Below are positions 35,099-46,113 of a DNA stretch of 64,000 nucleotides, one piece after another. A program made the position numbers and the translations under genes. Source of the DNA: Cryptomeria japonica (Eukaryota > Streptophyta > Pinopsida > Cupressales > Cupressaceae). Every line of letters begins with the position of its first letter. The first letter of the stretch is position 1. Location: assembly GCF_030272615.1 (NCBI RefSeq), contig NC_081413.1, positions 188,786,169-188,850,168 of the forward strand, in the 5' to 3' direction. The notes under the pieces are model-generated. The model was not told the origin of the DNA. It made no database searches and was given only the letters and a program-made list of their open reading frames with translations.

Positions 35099-36300
35099 CA
35101 AATGGGATATGACGGTAAAGGACCTATTGGGAAATGCAAAGAAGGAGTCACTGAACCCATAGATCTTCCTTCACAACCCAATAGAGACAAAACAGGATTG
35201 GGTTGTAAGCTCACTTTTCTATTAAGAAAGCCGCCCCGCATAACTGCAAAACCTCAATGGAAAGTAAAGAAGAAGTACAAAGAAGAATCCTGGCAGGAAG
35301 CACTCTTTGAGTTAGCCGAAACAATCCACAAGGCATGGGAACGTCAAGAACAAAAGTTACATCAGGGAAAACTTCTAAGCCACAAGAAGATTATATCTGT
35401 AGCAGTAGCTCATATTCAAACACCAATATCTCAAGAACAAATAATATCATCTCCAGATACCATTATTTCTCCCCGAGGAAGCACAGTCTATGAACAAATA
35501 CAGAAAGTAGAAGCAGGATCTGACACCGAATCAACAAAAACTATCAAAATGGTATCCATCATCAAAGATTTATTTTCACCATACAACATACCAGTTTATA
35601 GCACTGATAGAATCTGGGATGATGCCTCAGAGACTGATTCCAATGAATATGAATGGGGTACCTGCTCAAATGCTACTACAGATATCCCTAATGATACTAA
35701 CACCATATCCCTTTCTCAAGAAGAGCATAACGTAGAAGATAGACCTCTTGAATTTGGACCACAAAACATCTATGACGCCAAGGAAAGCGAACAAAAACAT
35801 TATGAACAAGTCTATACGGAAGATAATACCATCGAAGACCTCAATGAAATCTTGAACTTCTTTACAACCAAGAACAATCACGATGAAACCTCTATCTTGA
35901 CACTTACAGTAGCAGAACTTAATCCACCAAATGATACCTTACCACTTGTCTTTCCTGACCTCATCGACTGGGATGAACCCGAAATCCATGATATACCAAT
36001 TTTCCCAGAGGATGAATCTGTTATCCACTACCTATGTATCGTAAATCCGGAAACAGGCTCTACCAGTGAACAAAGTAACGATGTCTACCAATCAGGGAGT
36101 GCCAAGTCTCTCAGTCGCAAAAATAAACCAAATAAAAGATTTGATGTTGAAAACCAATCAATGGCAGCTCTAGATCACAAAAAAGTAAAAATAAAGGACG
36201 CATCTAAGGGTGAAAACCTTTTTAAGGCACCTAACGATGGGAGACTTGACACTCTTCCTGAGCACTTTCATGAGCGATCACCCATATTGATTGAGCCCAC
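35099..36300 (+). pseudogene. Element B protease-RT linker with G-patch-like segment
   Basis: Directly after the stop at 35096 comes QMGYDGKGPIGKCKEGVTEP (about 35099-35160), then a TGLGC, which resembles a G-patch RNA-binding segment found between protease and reverse transcriptase in several plant Gypsy and some retroviral proteins. A long acidic, low-complexity linker follows (about 35400-36200). It is open for 495 codons to 36587. Confidence 0.65.
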
Positions 36301-37390
36301 CCAATCAATCAACATTGGTACCACAGAAGCAGTCAGAAACATACACCTTGCAGAATCTCTGACAGAAGAAGAAAGATTAGCATTCATCATTTTCTTTAAA
36401 GAACAACAAATTAACTTTGCTTGGTCATATGTTGATATGCCCGGAGTGGATCCACACTTAATCATGCGTCACTTGTCCATCTCTTTAGGAGTTAAACCAG
36501 TCAAACAAAAGCTACAAAAGATGAATCCACAGGTGGCACTCATGGTGAAAACCGAACTAAAGAAACTATTAGATGTTGGATTCATCTGACCCATTGACTA
36601 TGCAGAGTGGATTTCCAACATCGTTCCAGTATCAAAACCAGATGGTAGTATCAAAATATGCACCGACTTCAGAGATGTCAACAAAGCTTGTCCAAAAGAT
36701 GACTTTCCTCTGCCCAGTATCGACATAATTGTAGACCTCACAGCAGACCATGCAATGCTCTCATTAATGGACGGTTTCTCAGGCTATAATTAAATCAAAA
36801 TAGCCCCAGAAGATCAAGATAAAACCGCGTTCACCTATCCTTGGGGAACTTACTGTTGGAATGTTATGCCTTTTGGCTTAAAGAATGCAAGGGCCACTTA
36901 TCAAAGAGAAATGACAACAATCTTTCATGACATGATGCACACATTTATGGAAGATTATGTGGATGATTTACTAGCTAAATCCTTCACTAGAGCATAACAT
37001 CTCAACATCCTGACAAAGATCTTTGATCGATTGGAGAAATTCCAAGTCAGACTCAACCCTAAGAAGTGTGTCTTCAGGGTTACATCAGGCAAGTTACTAG
37101 GCTACATAGTCTCAGCTAAAGGTATCGAAGTAGATCCAGCAAAGGTGCAAGCCATTATGGAAATGCCACCACCAAATAATATCAGTCAACTCAGATCTCT
37201 ACAAGGATGACTTCAATCAATTAGGCGATTCATCGCTCAGCTAGCAGATAAAAGTCTACCATTTAACCATTTACTACACAAAAATGTACCATTCAGATGG
37301 GAGACCAAGTGTGCATAATCTTTTTACCAAATCAAACAGTACCTAATGAATCCACCAGTTCTGGTACCACCAGTCGTAGGAAAGCCACTT
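36301..37390 (+). pseudogene. Element B reverse transcriptase
   Basis: Motifs in order: WISNIVPVSKPDGSIKICTDFRDVNKACPKDDFPLP (within 36610-36715), SLMDGFSGYN (about 36765-36790), MPFGLKNARATYQ (about 36865-36905), the catalytic YVDDLL with both Asp (about 36955-36972) and LNPKKCVFRVTSGKLLGYIVS (37055-37115). Stops at 36587, 36791, 36995, 37208 and 37316 all lie in an otherwise continuous frame. Confidence 0.93.
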
Positions 37391-38221
37391 ATCCTCTATA
37401 TCTCAACAACAGATATATCACTGGGGGCACTATTGGCACAAGAAGATCAACAAGGGAAAGAACGAGCCATATACTATATCAGTAGGACATTGAATGGCTA
37501 TGAACTCAACTATACATTCATTGAAAAGGCTTGCCTAACAGTGGTCTTCGCATCTCAGAAGTTTTGACATTATATGCTAGCACACACAATTAAGCTAGTG
37601 GCAAAAATTGATCCTCTCAAATATCTACTCAGCAAGGCAGCTCTTACAGGCAGATTGGATAAATGGGTCATGATTCTCAGTGAATTCGACATCCAATACA
37701 CAGAAAGACGAGCAATCAAAGGACAAGCAATTGCAGATCAACTAGCTGAAGCACCGCTACCAGGAAAACAAACTATGGAGATTGAATTTCCAGACATGGA
37801 CATTCTTGCTATTTCTACCAAACAATAGACCCTATACTTTGACGGATCCTACACACAACATGGTTCAGGTGCTGGCATTCTATTCATCACTCCTGTAGGA
37901 CACACTATACCAAGATCATATAGGCTTATGTTCCCATGCACAAATAATGTGGCTGAATATGAGGCAATGGTTATAGGCATCAAAATGGCCGTCGAATGGA
38001 AAATCACAGAGTTAAAGGTTTACGACGACTCACAACTAGTCGTCAATCAAATCAACAACGACTATCAAACAAAAGATGACAAGTTGCTACCCTACAAGCG
38101 AATGGCGGATGACTTCAAATAGTATTTTATGCATATCACCTTCGAGCAAATACCAAGGTTGAACAACAAAGCAGCCGATGCCATGGATACTATCGCTTCA
38201 TTACTACAAATTATAGAGTAA
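37391..38221 (+). pseudogene. Element B dual RNase H domains
   Basis: The first, conventional RNase H runs about 37385-37770 (ISTTDISLGALLAQED, ERAIYYISRTLNGYELNY, KAALTGRLDKWVMILSEFDI). The second, archaeal-type RNase H runs about 37829-38200 with TLYFDGSYTQHGSGAGI, NNVAEYEAMVIGI and VYDDSQLVVNQI, giving Asp, Glu and Asp. A second RNase H is the hallmark of the Tat branch of Gypsy elements. Stops at 37565, 37826, 38120 and 38219. Confidence 0.92.
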
Positions 38222-39577
38222 GAGAGTCGTTACGAGTTCTTGGTAGAGCAACTGTTCTCCCCAGCTTATGACCACTCTGAATCCCATGTTATCTATGCCT
38301 TGACTGGTTCAGATTCTCCGTTATATGGACCAATATACAACTACCTTAAGAACAATATCTTACCCATTGACCTATCCAGAAACCAAAAAAGTAACTTTAT
38401 CTGGCAAGCTACCCATTATACCCTTACCGCTGATACTTTGTATCGCCGAGGTCTAGATGGTACTCTTCTTCGTTGCCTTGATCGTAATGATTCTGATTCC
38501 GCTTTACACGAGCTTCACGAAGGTATTTGTGGAACACATTCAAGTGGGACTACTCTTGCTAAAAAGCTTCTAAGGATGGGATACTACTGGCCTACAATGG
38601 AGAAAGATTCATATCACTTCACCAAGAAATGTCCTAAATGCCAGATCCATGGCAATCTAATACATGCACCAGCACAGGAACTACAACCATTCACGACATC
38701 CTGGCCCTTTTGTCAGTGGGGACTAGACTTAGTTGGGAAAATTCATCCTTCATCTTCAAATGGACACAAGTTCATTATAATTGCAACATAATACTTTACC
38801 AAGTGGATAGAAGCAGTTCCCATGACCACAGTAACTAGGAAACAAATTGCCTCTTTTATCCTAAATTATCTAATTTGCAGATATGGTATTCCAAGTTCAA
38901 TCATCACAGATAATGGACGAACTTTCAAAAACCAAGATGTACAAGAACTATGTGAAAAATTCAAAATCCAATATCGGTTCTCTACTCCATACTACCCACA
39001 GGGAAATGGTCAAGCAGAAGCATCTAACAAGACAATACTAAAAATCCTAAAGAAAATAGTGAATGATGCAGACAAAGATTGGCATGTACAACTTAATCCA
39101 GCACTTTGGGCATACAAAACCAGCATCCGTACACCTACAGGAGCAACACCATACCCATTGGTATATGGATCAGAAGCCATTTTACCCCTAGAGGTAGAAA
39201 TCCCATCTCTCAGAGTCTCTTTGAAAGGTTTAATCCCAGATGAAGAGTATCGAGTTAACCGACTGCAAGAACTCAAACTATTAGATGAAAGACGTCAGCA
39301 TGCTTACACTCATCTCAAAGCATATCAACAATGCATGTGCCGAAGCTACAACCACAAGGTCATCCCTCGCAACTTCAAAGTTGGTGACCTAGTCCTCAAA
39401 GAAAATCCAAGAAATCAGCAAGATCGAGAAAAGAAAGGGAAGTTTGAACCTAACTGGTTGGGTCCCTATGTCATCATATTAGTCTATGGATCAGGTGCCT
39501 ATAAGCTAACAACTTCAGAAGGAGATGTGCTCAACGACCCAACTAACAACATCCATCTGAAGAAGTACTACACTTAA
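38222..39577 (+). pseudogene. Element B integrase
   Basis: The zinc-binding His-His-Cys-Cys region is complete (HELHEGICGTHSS ... CPKCQIHGN, about 38505-38660). Catalytic Asp, Asp and Glu are readable in WGLDLVGKI, IITDNGRTF and GQAEASNKT. The C-terminus includes the GPYVI-like block WLGPYVIILVYGSGAYKL and ends at TAA 39575-39577. Only one stop interrupts it, at 38789. It would insert element DNA into the host genome. Confidence 0.92.
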
Positions 39578-40555
39578 GTAGCCTAATGCACAGAAAAAGC
39601 CAAAACAAGCAAAAAAATCAAAAAAATCCAGAAACAACAAATAACAAAGTACAATAAAAGCAACTAGTGAAAACCTGGTAACAGGCGCTATTGTGAAAGA
39701 ACGGCTCCTCTATCTATCTCCATACCATTTTATCTGTATCCTTAAAACACTATCGACCATCACCCGACACTTAGCACATATCCATTCAGGACATACTTAG
39801 CGTAGTCACTATCCTGGTTTATCCATATATATCCTCTTACCACATTCCACCATGGCTTGGAAATCACTGTACATATTCACATCAAGAGGCACACTCAGCT
39901 AGGGGCAATAAATCGTCAAAACTTGCAAACATTCAAGACATCAAAACTATTTGCAAAATTCAGAAGCATTACATCCAACAACCAAAACTACACTTCATTG
40001 CAAAGCAAAACAAAGAAACACAAAAAAACCAAGGATGGATGATTTTCTGAAGTACCACATGTTGCATTATCGCATAAAATCTTGACTATTTTTGCATTAT
40101 TGAACTTTTTAAATTATTGGATTTTCTCCCTTTTCTCACTAAAATGCTTCACAGCTAGAGATCATGGGGAAACTCCAATATCTTCTTAGTCTTTTATCTG
40201 GGAGGCGATCACTTGTACTGTGTGGATACTTGCCTCGAGACGTGATACATCGAATATCACTGAAGGCATGTTTCCACTTCACACATACAAATAATTTAAT
40301 CTTGTCTGTTTACGCAATCCGCACTTAGGTCGTCCTCGTTCAATTATACCTTGACGCTTGTGCTATCTTGCAAAATCAAATATCATGTAAATTTTTCTCA
40401 GGTCATTATGGTTCAATTATACCATTGTGCTTGTATAAATTTTCAACATATCCTAAACAAATCAATGCTCAATGATGATACCTACAAAGAAAGAAAACAA
40501 CATATGGCTATATCGGATGGCAAATACAGAATGAGGATGCTACCAAAAAAACAAT

Positions 40556-40657
40556 TAGTTGCATATCATTTTACAATTAGTTGCATATCATTTTAACATA
40601 GTTGCATATCATTTTACAATTAGTTGCATATCATTTTACACTTAGTTACATATCATT
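40556..40657. repeat. 22-bp tandem repeat, about five copies
   Basis: The unit AGTTGCATATCATTTTA plus a short variable joint occurs about five times, the last with two changes. Confidence 0.85.
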
Positions 40658-40824
40658 CTCATACATCTCATTTTCAAGATACATCTCACAAACATATCAA
40701 AGCATACATCCTGCATCATACATTATATCATATATTTAAGCATTGCATCATCATAAAGTAAAGAAAAGAACACATAAGCACATACATTCATATAACACAC
40801 CACATGATCAAAGATAATAATGCC

Positions 40825-40825
<1 letters not shown>

Positions 40826-40864
<39 letters not shown>
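40826..40864. repeat. TA dinucleotide microsatellite
   Basis: 39 bp of perfect TA repeat. Confidence 0.95.
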
Positions 40865-40867
<3 letters not shown>

Positions 40868-41141
40868 AAAAAATGATCAAAATGTACAAAATCTATCATC
40901 TCTGTGTCTAGTAGAAAGAATACAATGATCAAAATACAACAGAGACCACGTCTCTCAAGTATGACTATCCCCTGACGGAGATGGTTTGGCTCCAGATGTC
41001 CCCACCCCTGGATCTCCAGGGGGATCCTGTCTCAATGGCCCTGTCACACCTTGGCTCTTGGACCGCGACCCAGTATCTCGAGATCGACTATATATCGAGT
41101 GTGTGAAGCTCTGTACTCAGCAATCCCTGGGTACCGCAGCC

Positions 41142-42883
41142 TCATAGTGTTGACGGTAGTACTCCACCTCCTAAGCTCTCAAAGATAGCTCTCAGGGTGT
41201 CTCTCATCAGACTACCCGCTGCTGCTCTCTGCACGCTCGCTGCAAGCTCCTCCGCTTGACCCCGCTGCTCTATCTTCGTGTCTCGCTCAGTAGTCAACTG
41301 TGCAATCTGTCGCTGATATGTCAATACTTGTGCCTGCAGCTGCTGTACAGTCACCTGCAGGGTCCGAATCTGTGCATCCTCAACATGAGTGGGGATCCGA
41401 ACCCGTAGTGGTACCTGTGTAGGGGCATCCCCTCTAACTCTGCCTGTCCTCGGTGCTGGAGGTGGGAGCACATCCATCCTCCTCCTCTGAGCTGGCCATA
41501 TCACCTCATCCATCCCCCCACTGCAGCTAGAACCTCTCCCATCCTCCCCTCTCCACCTGCTCCTATGGCCAAACCACCTCTCCCCCTGTCCATCACCACC
41601 CATCTAACTGCTCTCTCCAAACCTCTATCTCCTCTCCTCCCTCTATCTCCCCTCCTCCCTCTATCTCCTCTCCCTCGTCGTCCTCCTCCACCATCTCCAT
41701 CATCCTCGTCATCTCCACCTCCCTCATCATCATCATCATCAAATGCCGGCCGCATCTCCTCTGGATCTGAAATCCTCGCCACTGCCCGCGCAGCGAACAA
41801 TCTCGCGAACTCATCTGTCATGCCCACATCCAAAATCTTCGGGGCATAATCCCATATCTGGCCCACCAAACTGACAAACTCCTCCACGACCACCGCACTA
41901 TCAGTCGTCGGACCCCAATCTGGTATGTCCTACCTCCACCGTGCATATAAATAGGCCCCCTGAGGTATACCCTGTTGTCGACCAAACTGTCGCAAAACTC
42001 TGGTCACCATGAGCCTCTCAATAACAAATGGGGTCCTCCCAATCAGGTATCTCGTCATAAACACAAAGGGCATCTCCAACCCGTCCTCCGCCCACACCTC
42101 ACACCCTGTATACGGTCGTCATGTGACCCTATCAATGTCATCCAACACTCTCCTCCAATGCTCTAGTTTGCCCAGCTTCCGCTGGACAACTAGACCCCTG
42201 TACCCATAGGCATAGGCACGTCCAACAGGCCTATCTCTGTCTACTAATGGCCTGGCTACTAGAATGTGCTCCGAACACCATACTTGTAAGAGCGTCACGC
42301 CAGCTGACAAACTGTCGTAACCTAGGTATACCACCTCGTGCAAGTCCCTGTACAGATAGGCTAGCATAGACGATCCCCACGCGAACTTGCGACCCTATGT
42401 AACCATGTCCTCTAACATGAGCCCCCATCCCACAGAGAATCCCTTTGACCTACGATCAGGACAAAGGAATCCACCTATAAACCTTACCAGTACTGATGGA
42501 AGCGATGCATAATCCAAGTCCAGGAACTCCTGCCAAGGGATCTCATATCCGCATACTGTCTCGTCATGGAATATATGGTGAAGTGCCTCTGTGCCACCCT
42601 CCTTCGACTGCTCATAAGGTAGTAGTGAACCTACTACAAGTATGTGCAGAATCCTGTAACAGTCCTCTGGCGTGACTGTCATCTCACCCGTGGCAAAGTG
42701 GAAGGTGTTCGTGTCGCTCTGCCACCTCTCTGCGAGGGCTGTAAGTAACCCCCGGTTCACAGTGAACCGAGGCATATCCAACAAAGACATCAACCCTCAT
42801 CTCTCAATAATATCCAGGTCGGCCTGTGTCAACCGTGGTATCAAAGTCGAAGGCCTAGGAAATCACTCACGCGACTGAACCAT
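41142..42883 (-). pseudogene. Antisense plant-mobile-domain (PMD) gene carried by element B
   Basis: The minus-strand gene has about 580 codons. From ATG 42883 the frame reads STLIPRLTQADLDIIE, then FTVNRGLLTALAERWQSDTN and FHFATGEMTVTPEDCYRIL, the recognisable core of the plant mobile domain (PF10536-type). The middle contains WCSEHILVARPLVDRDRP and YLIGRTPFVIERLM. Then come an acidic Asp/Glu/Gly run (about 41720-41770), Arg-Gly-Asp repeats from an 18-bp tandem (about 41625-41690), and after a frameshift a coiled-coil C-terminus (IRTLQVTVQQLQAQVLTYQR). Stops at 42863, 42797, 42395, 42119 and 41930 lie in one frame. GC content is visibly higher than in the flanks. PMD proteins act in nuclear gene silencing and development; this copy is a decayed passenger or helper. 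Confidence 0.8.
41625..41690. repeat. 18-bp tandem repeat coding for Arg-Gly-Asp repeats
   Basis: Three near-exact units of CTCTATCTCCTCTCCTCC. The frame of the antisense gene shifts near or in this repeat, as expected from unit slippage plus small indels. Confidence 0.75.
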
Positions 42884-43380
42884 GCCCAATCGCTCCTGTC
42901 AACTAGCAAAACAAGTCCAATATTAGTTTTTCACATCAAAACAACGATATCAAAATCAAAATCACATCAACAACATGAAACAAATTGCTCATCTACATCA
43001 AGTTCAACATCCTATCATTTCATATTAGCTTGTAAAACAACTCAAGTTATCAAAAACCATATCAAAACTTGTAACACAACTCAAGTCTCCAAATCACATA
43101 AACTTGTAAAACAACTCAAGTTTCCCACCCATATCAGCTTGTAAAACAACTCAAGTTTCCAACCCATATCAGCTTGTAACACAAATCAGGCTTCACACAT
43201 TGAACTTGAAACAAAGTGCAAAAATAAATGATGCTTTGATTAAACCAACACATTAATATCTATGCATAACTTGAAATATCATAAATCAAAACAAGTTATA
43301 TCAACACTCATATTGGACAAATCAATAAAAACCATGACAGCAAAACACAACAATTTCACAAAACACCCCATCTCACAAAA
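42884..43380 (-). other. Leader of the antisense gene with 35-45-bp direct repeats
   Basis: About five copies of CTTGTAAAACAACTCAAG with CCATATCA-type spacers lie at 43029-43192. No coding frame is seen. Being upstream of ATG 42883 on the minus strand, it is the likely promoter or leader. Confidence 0.6.
43029..43192. repeat. Direct repeats CTTGTAAAACAACTCAAG
   Basis: About five copies, unit length about 35-45 bp, with drift in the spacers (AACACAAC in some copies). Confidence 0.85.
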
Positions 43381-43384
43381 TTTT

Positions 43385-43862
43385 TCCTGATGCGCTAAAA
43401 CAGATTGTCTACACGCTAAAATCTACCCATGCGCTAAGTTGTTTTTCCCACGCGCTAATCTATTTACCCTATGCGCTAGAATACCTCTACGCGCTATCCT
43501 TTTTCCCCAATGCACCACCCAACCTACCCTATGCGCTAAAACCTATTTTTGCGCTAACCTATACCTTGCTGACACTACCTATTTGACCCTATGCGCTAGG
43601 TCTACCCTACGCGCTAAAACCCCTTACCCATGCGAACCCTTGTGACCCCTATGTGCTAGGTATTACTCACGCGCTATCCTGTTAACCTTACGCGCTACCC
43701 TACGTTCGACATGCGCTACTTTCCCTCAATGCGCTAACCGAGCACTTCTATGCGCTACACTATTTTGTTTCGGATGCAGCCCTAAAATTCAAACTTTATG
43801 CGCTACCTAAATTTTCGTATGCACTAAATTGCAACTTTGACGTGCTAAACCGCTAAAACTGA
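43385..43862 (-). repeat. TTAGCGCAT motif array 3, sense to the antisense gene
   Basis: About 21 copies of ATGCGCTA, ACGCGCTA or close variants on the + strand, that is TAGCGCAT/TAGCGCGT on the minus strand. Spacing is 10-30 bp with unrelated, C/T-rich spacers. The array lies 500-980 bp upstream of the PMD start codon. Confidence 0.88.
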
Positions 43863-44405
43863 ATTTCAAAAATAAAAAACTGACCAAAAATGACAAAATC
43901 AAAAATCAAAAAAGGGTCAAAAGTGTTGACTTACTGGTGGTCCATATGCGGCAGGTCTCCGGTACCTCCGAACGCGCTCAAAACGATGCATGGAATACGG
44001 AATAGGCATTTTGACTTCTCTCCAAATTCTCTTTCTCCAAAGTCAACAATGCACAAATGAATCAAATCAAAGCACTTTTCCCCTTTTATAGGAGAAAAAG
44101 GAAATTAGGGTTAGGGAACTGGGCATGTAATTTGCTCGCGGTCTCCCTTATACCCTAAAACATGTAAATTATCGGGAGATGAATCAATTTCAACATTTCC
44201 CATAGACACAATCATACACACCAAACACAAATCATAAAATCCAATCAAAATTTTCAAAATATTGATTCATCTCCCGAGGGGGCGTCACGCATCAAATCAA
44301 ATCTGGGGCACGACTTGAAAATCATAAAAGCAAAAATTCCATTTGATCATAAATCACGATAAAACATCATTCTCTTTGAAATAACATGTGCACACACGTC
44401 ACTTC

Positions 44406-44419
44406 AAAGAGGGGCAAAA
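44406..44419 (+). promoter_or_regulatory. Element B polypurine tract
   Basis: AAAGAGGGGCAAAA ends directly at the 3' LTR start TGTAGACG. Confidence 0.88.
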
Positions 44420-45853
44420 TGTAGACGTATAAAAATAACCATATTCCTAAATGAATATTTTATGTTCATTTCTCTATTTAATTAAATCCAATTTAATTAA
44501 ATTACCCGCATTCCTCTATTTAATTAAGTAAATTACTCAATTAAATTCACTATACTCAATGAATAAATCATTTTATTCAATCAAATCCCCCCTATCCACT
44601 TTTAATTAAATTCAAATTTAATTTAATAGTTATCCTAAATTGAATAAATCTAATTTATTTAATTTCCCCAAATTACAACCAAATTGAATTAAATTAACTT
44701 TATTTCAATTAAATCCTATTATCCCTGCATCCACTTGCATTTTCCTACATCTCCCACTTGCTTCCTAAACCCCTTCCTAATTTCTTCTAGACCCTTCTAA
44801 TCACTTCTAAATGAACCTAACCCATATTCTAAACTTTGTCACATCCCTAAGCAAGGGGAGGTCACTTCTCAAAACCTTAAATTCTTTGATAACCATTAAA
44901 GGCTTCAAGTCTTCAACCACTTAATTTTCCAAAGTCTCCCAAACCATTAATGGTTAACTCAACCCTATAGCATGATTAAAGAATTTCTTTTAACTCAACC
45001 TCCATGTAACCCAAGGGTCTCATCAAGCATTCATTGCTTTGACTATGGTTATCCCTTAATCATTTGCATAAAAGTTTATCCTTGGATTAACTCTTAATCC
45101 AATGGGTAATCTTAACTTAGGCTTGACCCTTACCCTCTAGATGACCATAAGGTCTTCTCAGGCATTTAATGCCTCCAACCCCTTTTCTCAACCCAACTCT
45201 ATGTTGACAATTGTCATCATTTCATTGGTGCAAATTGCAAACATGGATTCCCAACTTTCAAACTCAACCCTTGATCAACTCTTTCAATCCTGACCATCCA
45301 TTGCCCTATTTTTGCTATAAATAGAGCTCTCATTCCTCCATTTTAAAAATCCAAGTCTGTAGTATCATACTTATGCTCAAATACATTCAAGCTTTCATAT
45401 ACCATTTATGCTCATCATTTTAGCCTCTTTTTTAACTAGGAATTAGTCTAAATATGCATGTTTAGAATACTTTCTATTATCATTAGCTTAAATCATTGAA
45501 CTAATATAGTATGCCAGGATAGTATTGCTACTAACCTTGTCATCTTATAGTTAGTTTATTGCATTTCTAGAATCATGCATAGCTTAGGATGCATCTCATA
45601 TTAAATCAATAAAAAACATCCCTCGTTCTTGCATTTTCCATCCCTAAACCATTTTGCTCAGTAATCTGAGAGCAAAAACATTGGTTTGAGGGACCGTGTA
45701 AGATAGAGAACCATGGGACCAACCTTGGGAAGTTGAGTGATACTTCATTACTCCATAGCTTGCACCAAGAAGTCTTGTGAGTGTGTGAGCAAGGCTCCCT
45801 GGAGCTCCGTTTTTCGCATTTTGAGTTCTATCGACCCGCTTTTCCCGCATACA
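44420..45853 (+). mobile_element. Element B 3' LTR
   Basis: Same length as the 5' LTR (1434 bp). About 17 single-base differences were seen by eye and no indel. TATA box at 45316-45323. Confidence 0.95.
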
Positions 45854-45858
45854 CACTC
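45854..45858. repeat. Target-site duplication of element B, right copy
   Basis: CACTC, identical to 27610-27614. Confidence 0.95.
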
Positions 45859-46113
45859 AGTTCACCTTTAACCGATTTACTCTACCTTTTTGTTTTAACC
45901 AAGTAACCAAGCTTCCTTCATTTACTGACTTGACAAGCTTCCTGTATTCACCGACTTGACAGGTTTCCTGTAAAGTGCTTCAAAAGACTTTGATAGAATT
46001 TCAAACTTACTAATACATCTTAACTATGCAGATTTTGAATTTAGTACATAATAGAATAGGAACTGTTATGATTTTAACCTTCAGAGAATGCAGTCCCTTC
46101 ATACCTTTACCGA

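Larger units (their letters stand above)
39578..41141. other. Element B non-coding region between the two opposed genes
   Basis: 1.56 kb between the end of pol and the end of the antisense gene. It holds a 22-bp tandem repeat (40556-40657) and a TA microsatellite (40826-40864); no recognisable gene. Confidence 0.6.
27615..45853 (+). mobile_element. Element B: Tat/Ogre-like Gypsy retrotransposon with antisense gene, 18.2 kb
   Basis: LTRs of 1434 bp each (27615-29048 and 44420-45853) differ at about 17 positions and are flanked by exact CACTC, so the insertion is young. Sense order: primer-binding site, 2.6-kb leader with two motif arrays, upstream ORF, gag, protease, G-patch-like segment, reverse transcriptase, RNase H, second (archaeal-type) RNase H, integrase. 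Then 1.5 kb of non-coding DNA, an antisense plant-mobile-domain gene, a third motif array, and the polypurine tract. The second RNase H and the extra upstream ORF place it near the Tat/Ogre branch. Sixteen in-frame stops lie in gag-pol. Confidence 0.95.

Noticed and set aside
40826-40864. TA run as a promoter TATA box
   Set aside because: A perfect dinucleotide repeat with no gene start downstream on either strand; more likely a microsatellite.
41142-42883. Independent host mobile-domain gene
   Set aside because: It lies between pol and the polypurine tract of element B, inside well-defined LTRs and target duplications, and is full of stops.
27615-45853. Endogenous pararetrovirus
   Set aside because: LTRs, target duplications, integrase and a polypurine tract are present and no movement or coat protein features are seen.
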